Origin: Mycobacterium sp. 852002-51971_SCH5477799-a
GTDB taxonomy: Bacteria > Actinomycetota > Actinomycetes > Mycobacteriales > Mycobacteriaceae
NCBI RefSeq assembly: GCF_001667145.1
Contig: NZ_LZIF01000082.1
Location: 1-64,000 of the forward strand
Length of the DNA: 64,000 bases
Reading direction: 5' to 3'
Each line of letters begins with the position of its first letter. The stretch's first letter is position 1. Below, piece by piece: positions 58,667-64,000 of the stretch. The translations under genes were made by a program, and so were the position numbers. The notes below the pieces were generated by a model. That model did not search any database. It worked only from the letters and a program-made list of their open reading frames with translations, and was not told the DNA's origin.

Positions 58667-58762
58667 GCAAGTCAGTATGCCCGTAGGGTCGGTGGCAAAA
58701 CAGCACGACAGGGCTACGACCTGGGATTGTCCGCCCCGGGCTCGAACGGTCGGGGTGAGTGA

Positions 58763-59671
58763 TCAACGACGCGAAGCCGCATCCAGCGCGGCCCGGTCCG
58801 GCAGGTCGGCTCCCGCGCGAGCGACGGTGAGCGCCGCAGCCAGGCTCGCCGCTTCCACCGCCGTCTTCAGCGCATCCACGCTGATTCCGTGCAACTCGCT
58901 GCGCCGGTCGCCGCCCAACAACCCTAGTTCCCATAGCGCGTCCAGCAGACCGGCCATGAAGGAGTCACCGGCGCCGACGGTGTCGACCACGCGCACCGCG
59001 CGCGTCGGCACCCGGACGACGCCCGCCGCGCAGAATGCCATCGCGCCCCGCTCGGCCATCGTCACCGCCACGATGGCCGGGCCCAGCCGCAGCCACGTTT
59101 GCGCGATCTGCTCGGGCGGCCGCGTGGGGTCGATCCAGCCCAAATCCTCCTCGCTGACCTTCACGACGTCGCTGCGTTCGACGAGATGCTGCAGGCGCGC
59201 GACGGCCAGTCCCCGGTCGGCGATCAGCGACGGTCGAACGTTGGGATCCAGGGTGACTGTGGCCGAGACGCGGTAGGCATCGATCAGCGCAGCGACCGCC
59301 AAGCAGCCCGGATCCTGCACGGCGGCAATCGATCCGGTATGGACGAACAGCGGCGGGGGGACCGGCGGCGTTCCGGAGAGTCGCCAGTCCAGGTCGAATA
59401 CGTACTCGGCGGACCCGTCTTCGGCGATGGTTGACCGCGCAGTCGCTGTGCGCTGGGCTGCCTGGCTTTCCGAAACGAGTTGCACCCCTGCGGCTTCGAC
59501 GTACTCGATGATGCGCCGGCCGTATGTGTCGTCGGCGATCGAAGTCAGGAAGTCGACCTGGCGGCCCAGTCGGCCAAGCCCGACGGCGACATTGAGCGGA
59601 CTGCCTCCGACGTGCTCGTCGCGGTCGACGATATCGATCAGCGATTCGCCGATCACCAGCGCGCGGGTCAT
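58763..59671 (-). CDS. PfkB-family sugar kinase (probable fructokinase)
   Basis: This 302-residue ribokinase-fold enzyme has the N-terminal PfkB signature HVGGSPLNVAVGLGRLG. The C-terminal ATP/anion-hole signature is DTVGAGDSFMAGLLDAL, with its catalytic aspartate. In a polyol operon it would phosphorylate the ketose made by the dehydrogenases, most simply fructose to fructose 6-phosphate. The ATG overlaps the upstream dehydrogenase stop (ATGA). It is the last gene of the four-gene operon. Confidence 0.9.
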   Translation of the reverse strand: MTRALVIGESLIDIVDRDEHVGGSPLNVAVGLGRLGRQVDFLTSIADDTYGRRIIEYVEAAGVQLVSESQAAQRTATARSTIAEDGSAEYVFDLDWRLSGTPPVPPPLFVHTGSIAAVQDPGCLAVAALIDAYRVSATVTLDPNVRPSLIADRGLAVARLQHLVERSDVVKVSEEDLGWIDPTRPPEQIAQTWLRLGPAIVAVTMAERGAMAFCAAGVVRVPTRAVRVVDTVGAGDSFMAGLLDALWELGLLGGDRRSELHGISVDALKTAVEAASLAAALTVARAGADLPDRAALDAASRR

Positions 59672-61080
59672 CGCACCAAAGCGTCCAGCGTCGCGCGAGC
59701 TCCCTTGCTGTGCAACGAATCCAGCGCCCAGAGGTACGCCTCGACGAAGCGGGGTTGGTGGGCCAGATCGCAGAAGACCGCGGTGATCTCGATGAACACG
59801 GTGGGATTCTCGTGCTGCGACCTGGCGATCGGAATGAGTGAGTCCGCCAACTGGTCCAGCACCTCGTACGGGTTGCCCCACTCGTCGACACCCTCGGCAT
59901 AGCGGGCCCAGCTCGCCACCACCGCTGCCGCCAGCCGGACCGGCCCGCCGTTGGCCAGGTTGTCGCAGAGGACGGGATACAGCCATTTCGGGATGCGATC
60001 GGACGAGTAGGCGCACAGCCGCGCGACGGTGTCCCGCACGGCCGGGTTGGCAAACCGCTCGACCAGCGTGCGGCCGTACTGGTGCAAGTCGATCCCCGGC
60101 ACCTGCGGGAGAGTCGGGATGGCCTCGGATTCGAAGTAGGCAAGCAGGAATTCGGCGAACAGTGGATCGCTTGCGGCCTCGTGGACGAACTTGAAGCCGC
60201 ACAGGTGGGCGAAGTAGGCCAGGCATTGATGCCCGGCGTTGAGCAGTCGCAGCTTCATCAGCTCGTACGGGCGCACATCGTCGACCAACAACACGCCCGC
60301 TTGCTCCAGCGGGGGCCGGCCGTCGGCGAAGGAGTCCTCGATCACCCAGGCGGTGAACGGCTCGGCCACCACCGGCCACCGGTCGTTGACGCCGAAGTCG
60401 CGCCGCACTTCCGCGGCCATCTCCAAAGTCGTTGCGGGAGTTATGCGATCGACCATCGAACTCGGGAACCGGACGTGCTCTGCCACCCACTCGGCCAACT
60501 CGGGATCCCGGTGTTCCGCACTTGCGAGCACGGTACGCTTGGCGACCTCGCCGTTGTTCTCGATGTTGTCGCACGAGGCGATCGTCGGCGCGGCGATCCC
60601 GCGCCGGCGTCGCCGGTCCAACGCCTCGACGATCAACGCGAACGCGGGCCCGTCCGGGTCGCGATAGCCGCCCTCGGTGATGGTCAGCGAAATGATTCGG
60701 GTGGTCGGTGCCGCCAGCACTTCCAGCGCCGACTCGGGATCATCGGGCGCGTAACGATAGTCGATGATCGAGCCGATCACCTGGGCATCCCGGCTACCGT
60801 CGGGATTTTCCAGGATCAGCGTGTAGAGCCCGTCCTGACCGTCAAGGACGTCGCGCATGGTCCAGTCTGCGGGCATGACGCCCACGCCGCATATGCCCCA
60901 CTCGTGCGCCAACCCCTGCTGCAGCAACAGGTTGATGTACGCGGCCTGATGCGCGCGGTGGAAATGACCTGCGCCGATATGGGCGATCCCGACGGTCACG
61001 CCGCTGCGGTCGTAGTTGGGCGCGTCGATCGGCATCGCCGCGAGCGCCGCATTGTTCAGGTTGATTCCGCTAGCCTCCAT
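59668..61080 (-). CDS. Mannitol 2-dehydrogenase-family polyol dehydrogenase (copy 1)
   Basis: The 470-residue protein belongs to the long-chain polyol dehydrogenases that oxidise mannitol, arabitol or related sugar alcohols with NAD. It has the Rossmann motif HIGAGHFHRAHQ and SLTITEGGY. VRFPSSMVDRITP and the catalytic Lys/Asn/His motif KLRLLNAGHQ follow. GGAGGAGTTGG precedes the ATG. It lies 33 nt after the HAD gene. The exact sugar is not evident. Confidence 0.92.
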   Translation of the reverse strand: MEASGINLNNAALAAMPIDAPNYDRSGVTVGIAHIGAGHFHRAHQAAYINLLLQQGLAHEWGICGVGVMPADWTMRDVLDGQDGLYTLILENPDGSRDAQVIGSIIDYRYAPDDPESALEVLAAPTTRIISLTITEGGYRDPDGPAFALIVEALDRRRRRGIAAPTIASCDNIENNGEVAKRTVLASAEHRDPELAEWVAEHVRFPSSMVDRITPATTLEMAAEVRRDFGVNDRWPVVAEPFTAWVIEDSFADGRPPLEQAGVLLVDDVRPYELMKLRLLNAGHQCLAYFAHLCGFKFVHEAASDPLFAEFLLAYFESEAIPTLPQVPGIDLHQYGRTLVERFANPAVRDTVARLCAYSSDRIPKWLYPVLCDNLANGGPVRLAAAVVASWARYAEGVDEWGNPYEVLDQLADSLIPIARSQHENPTVFIEITAVFCDLAHQPRFVEAYLWALDSLHSKGARATLDALVR

Positions 61081-61113
61081 TGGCCAACTCCTCCCCGGGC
61101 GATGCCCGGATCG

Positions 61114-61962
61114 TCACCCGGCTCGGGAACCTTCAGCCGCAGATAACAGCAGCACATCCGCGATTGCGCGCCATGAATCGGTGATCGCGACTGCCCCCGC
61201 ATTGATCAATTCCGCACGGCGGCAATCTCGTTCGTCAGGCAGCACGAACATCAGGTTGCCGATGGTGGCGTAGCCGGCCGCCACCGCGGATGTCACGCCC
61301 GCCACGGAGTCTTCGATGGCCACCCCTTGTTCCGGGGCGACGCCCAGTACCTGGCCGGAATGCAGGTACACCGCCGGGTCGGGCTTGCTCGTCGGCACCG
61401 GAAGCGAATCCTCCGCGCTGAACGTCACCGCCTCCGTTATGAGCGAGTCCAGGCCGGTGGCGGCGAAGCAGGCGCGCAACCGCCCAGTGGCGCTGGAGCT
61501 CACCGCCGCGAGCGCGTAGCGGGCCGCGAGGCTTCGCAAGGGCTCCAGCACCTCCGGATCAGGAGCCAGGGTGACCGCCAGGTGAGCGGTGACCCGCTCG
61601 CGCTCCTCGCGCACCCACCGCTCGAGCTCGTCGGCGGACAACGCGTTGCCGCTCGCGAGGTCGCCGGCCGAGGCGGCCACCGCCGCGGGACGGCCCTGCA
61701 CCAACGTCTCCTCGAGCGGCACCCCGCACTGCACCGCCAGGTCGAGAGCCGTGTTGCGGAAGTTCTTCCCGACGGCCCGCTTGCGCAACTCCTCGCAGCT
61801 GAGCGGCGCGGTCACGCCGAACCGGGCCAGGAAACGGTTGGTCACCTCGGTCGAGGCGTCGAACGCCGGCCTCTCGGAGCCGAACAGGTTGTCATCGGCG
61901 TCGCACAGCAAGGTGGTGATCGGCGCCGGGTCGAAGGTGCGCACAAAGGTCAGCCCAGTCAT
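61114..61962 (-). CDS. HAD-superfamily sugar-phosphate phosphatase/mutase-like hydrolase
   Basis: The 282-residue protein has the beta-phosphoglucomutase-like HAD subtype. Motif I is LLCDADDNLF (D-x-D), with a helical cap, motif II serines in AAVSSSATGR, the motif III lysine in PTSKPDPAVY, and motif IV IEDSVAG. Motif I shows DADDN where DxDGT is usual, but both aspartates are kept. It may clear inhibitory sugar phosphates or act on a pathway intermediate. Its ATG overlaps the stop of the second polyol dehydrogenase (ATGA). Confidence 0.85.
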   Translation of the reverse strand: MTGLTFVRTFDPAPITTLLCDADDNLFGSERPAFDASTEVTNRFLARFGVTAPLSCEELRKRAVGKNFRNTALDLAVQCGVPLEETLVQGRPAAVAASAGDLASGNALSADELERWVREERERVTAHLAVTLAPDPEVLEPLRSLAARYALAAVSSSATGRLRACFAATGLDSLITEAVTFSAEDSLPVPTSKPDPAVYLHSGQVLGVAPEQGVAIEDSVAGVTSAVAAGYATIGNLMFVLPDERDCRRAELINAGAVAITDSWRAIADVLLLSAAEGSRAG

Positions 61963-63485
61963 CGCGACACCAACGCCCACTCGTCGTTGCGCATCGCGTC
62001 ACGCAGCGTGGGCACCACACCGCGTTCATCGATATCGGCGATCATCGCGCCCAGGCGCTCGGCAAAACCGGGAACCGCGCGCACCTCGGCGAACATCTCA
62101 TGCCTGAGCAGCGGATCAGGATTGCTGCGTGCCATATTGGCCAACCTAGCCACCGGTATCGCCTGCGAGTCTTCCAGGCGCAGCTTTCGCCCGTCGAGGT
62201 CGTGTCCGCGCATGTAACGGGCCCATCCGGCGACGGCCACCGTCAGCAATGTGTGCGGCCTGCCCTGCGTGATCGCCTCCTGCAGAGATGGCAGCACGAA
62301 CGTCGCGATCTTGCTGGTGCCGCGCCGGGCCAGGCGCGACAGCTGGTCACTCATCCGGCAATTGCTGAGCCGATCGAGCAGGGTTCTGCGGTATTCGGGT
62401 GTGTTCATTCCCGGAACCGCGGGCAGCAGCGGCTGAATCTCGTCGCGCAGGAGCTTGTCGACGTAGTCGAAAAACACGCGGTCGCGCATCGCTTCGTCGG
62501 TGCGCTGGTAACCGGCCAGGATGGCCAGGCACGCGAGTGCGATATGGGTTCCATTCAGGAGACGGGTCTTGATCAACTTGTGGTCGCTGACATCGGCGAC
62601 GAATTCGGCACCGACCTCGTCGAGCGGTGGCCGCCCGTTGCTGAACGAATCCTCGATCACCCATTGGCTATGCGGCTCGGTGACCACCGGCCATTTGTCG
62701 GCGACACCGAACGTCTGCTCGACGAATGTGCGCTCGGACTTGGTGGTTTGGGGGGTGATGCGGTCGACCATGGTCGACGGGAACGCCACGTGCGTCTCGA
62801 TCCAGCGGGCGAGCCCGGGATCTTTCAACGCGGCGAACGACACCAGCGCGGTTCTCGCCGGCTGTGTGTCGCCGGGCACGTTGTCGCAGCAGAGCACGGT
62901 GAAGGGCGCGACGCCCGCGCGGCGACGCCGGTCGAGTGCCTCGGCCAGGTATCCCCACGCTGTGGCGTAGCTGCCGGACGCGACGAGGTCGGCGCGCACG
63001 TCGGGGTGGTCGGCGTCGAATTCGTCGGTGACCGGATTCAGGAAGTATCCGTTGTCGGTGATGGTCAGGCTGACGATGCGGGTTTGCGGATCTGCCAGGG
63101 CGCCACGGACCGCCGCGCCGTCGTTCGGCGCGTAATGAACGGAGCCGATCGAGCCGACCACGCGGGCGGTTTGGCGGTCGTGGCCGCGCTGTACGACCGT
63201 GTACAGCCCGTCCTGGGCCGATAGCAGGTGTTTGAGGTCGGGGGAATGGAGGCTGACGCTGGTCACTCCCCAGCGTCCCGAAATGCCCGAGCGAGCCAGG
63301 TCGTCGAAGTAGACGGCCTGGTGCGCGCGGTGAAAGTTGCCCGCGCCGATGTGGACGACTCCTCGACCGAGGGCAGACCGGTCATACGTCGGAACGTCGA
63401 CTCGGTGCGAGTGCAGTCGGAGTGTCGCGTCGCTCAATGGGACGCCGTTTTTTGGACGCCAAGGGGAGGGGATTGCATCAAACAT
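61959..63485 (-). CDS. Mannitol 2-dehydrogenase-family polyol dehydrogenase (copy 2)
   Basis: This 508-residue paralogue has the same elements as copy 1: HIGAGNFHRAHQAVYFDDL, SLTITDNGYF, HVAFPSTMVDRITPQTT and the catalytic IKTRLLNGTHIA. The NGTH form is closer to classical mannitol dehydrogenases than the NAGH of copy 1. The N-terminus is longer, and identity looks moderate, so the two probably differ in substrate. It is the first gene of the operon and is divergent from ligD. Confidence 0.92.
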   Translation of the reverse strand: MFDAIPSPWRPKNGVPLSDATLRLHSHRVDVPTYDRSALGRGVVHIGAGNFHRAHQAVYFDDLARSGISGRWGVTSVSLHSPDLKHLLSAQDGLYTVVQRGHDRQTARVVGSIGSVHYAPNDGAAVRGALADPQTRIVSLTITDNGYFLNPVTDEFDADHPDVRADLVASGSYATAWGYLAEALDRRRRAGVAPFTVLCCDNVPGDTQPARTALVSFAALKDPGLARWIETHVAFPSTMVDRITPQTTKSERTFVEQTFGVADKWPVVTEPHSQWVIEDSFSNGRPPLDEVGAEFVADVSDHKLIKTRLLNGTHIALACLAILAGYQRTDEAMRDRVFFDYVDKLLRDEIQPLLPAVPGMNTPEYRRTLLDRLSNCRMSDQLSRLARRGTSKIATFVLPSLQEAITQGRPHTLLTVAVAGWARYMRGHDLDGRKLRLEDSQAIPVARLANMARSNPDPLLRHEMFAEVRAVPGFAERLGAMIADIDERGVVPTLRDAMRNDEWALVSR

Positions 63486-63587
63486 CGTGTTCCTGTGCCC
63501 CGAACTGTGCGGAGGTATACGCGTCCGTGGGTCATGTCACAAAAGAATTCGACGGTGGCGCGATTAGTGGTGGTCAAAGCGGTTAAC

Positions 63588-63602
63588 ACGCGCGAAACGC
63601 GT
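63588..63602. promoter_or_regulatory. Inverted repeat in the ligD/polyol-operon divergent promoter
   Basis: ACGCG-CGAAA-CGCGT is a perfect 5-bp inverted repeat, 11 nt upstream of the ligD ATG and about 100 nt upstream of the polyol operon start. It could bind a regulator of either gene. With such short arms in a GC-rich genome, chance is possible. Confidence 0.35.
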
Positions 63603-63613
63603 AGGTTGACAAC

Positions 63614-64000
63614 ATGGCACCGCGGGTGAAACTGACCAACGCCGAGAAGGTGCTGTATCCCGCCACCGGAACCACCAAGAGCGACATCTTCGACTACTAC
63701 ACGCGGATCGCCGAGGTGATGATTCCGCACATTGCCGGGCGTCCGGCAACGCGCAAGCGCTGGCCCAACGGCGTCGACGAAGAATCGTTCTTCGAGAAAC
63801 AGCTGGCCGCGTCGGCGCCCGAATGGCTGCCGCGCGCCAGCGTGACCCATCGATCCGGGACGACAACGTATCCGATCATTGACAGCGTCGACGGGCTGGC
63901 CTGGATCGCCCAGCAGGCCGCGCTGGAGGTCCACGTTCCGCAGTGGCGCTTCGTCGCCGAGTGGACCCGCAGCCGCGCCGAAGAACTGAAACCCGGCCCG
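63614..64000 (+). CDS. ligD: ATP-dependent DNA ligase LigD, N-terminal polymerase domain (cut by window edge)
   Basis: The visible 129 residues match the start of the LigD primase/polymerase domain: LTNAEKVLYPATGTTKSDIF, GRPATRKRWPNGV, FFEKQL, HRSGTTTYPIID and LEVHVPQWRFVAE. In M. tuberculosis this domain leads and is followed by nuclease and ligase domains. The ATG lies 4 nt after GTTGAC with no clear ribosome-binding site, so a leaderless message is possible. Just before the window end, WTRSRAEELKPGP is slightly longer than the matching loop in Rv0938. Confidence 0.95.
   Translation, partial: MAPRVKLTNAEKVLYPATGTTKSDIFDYYTRIAEVMIPHIAGRPATRKRWPNGVDEESFFEKQLAASAPEWLPRASVTHRSGTTTYPIIDSVDGLAWIAQQAALEVHVPQWRFVAEWTRSRAEELKPGP

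Overview
This window is a high-GC chromosomal segment from a slow-growing, non-tuberculous Mycobacterium. It follows the Mycobacterium tuberculosis gene order from rpfA (Rv0867c) to ligD (Rv0938), and most proteins are recognisable orthologues of similar length. PPE genes, the DUF3027, SepH and Arf proteins, and many GTG starts support this. Rv numbers below are recalled from family knowledge; no database was searched.

Region 1 (1-24.7 kb) is mostly conserved core. It holds rpfA with its long leader (CRP-like box plus a ydaO-type c-di-AMP riboswitch), the moaD2-moaA2-Rv0870c operon, cspB, fadE10, a glutathionyl-hydroquinone-reductase-like gene, an MFS transporter, DUF3027, MarR, SpoU and SepH genes, serC, a diiron oxygenase, fprB, two citrate synthases flanking pdxH, a phytoene-desaturase-like oxidase and the arfABC operon. 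Several M. tuberculosis genes are missing at these junctions (PE_PGRS15, Rv0874c, PPE13, Rv0888, Rv0890c-Rv0895).

Region 2 (24.7-39.6 kb) holds the prrAB two-component system, accD3 divergent from echA6, a metallo-hydrolase, a serine beta-lactamase-like lipoprotein, the calcium P-type ATPase ctpE, the Rv0909/Rv0910 pair, VOC proteins, a carotenoid oxygenase and a thiolase-like enzyme.

Region 3 (39.6-48.7 kb) is accessory. It has a decayed stretch, a secreted DUF4185 protein, two small secreted cysteine-containing proteins, two tandem PPE-SVP genes without PE partners, a membrane-anchored DUF4268 protein, a methyltransferase and a tRNA-Arg(CCT).

Region 4 (48.7-57.8 kb) holds an F420-type oxidoreductase, a cyclotransferase/poly-gamma-glutamate hydrolase fusion, mntH, Rv0926c/Rv0927c with a KstR-like palindrome upstream, a collapsed pstS copy, and pstS3-pstC2-pstA1. 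No pstB, pknD or second pst set follows.

Region 5 (57.8-64 kb) is the NHEJ locus. ku and ligD are adjacent in M. tuberculosis, but here a four-gene polyol-catabolism operon separates them: two mannitol-dehydrogenase-family enzymes, a HAD phosphatase and a PfkB sugar kinase. This insertion, the pstS remnant and the DUF4268 membrane protein are the most unusual items. I found no CRISPR array, phage or intact insertion sequence, and no clearly new multi-gene defence system.
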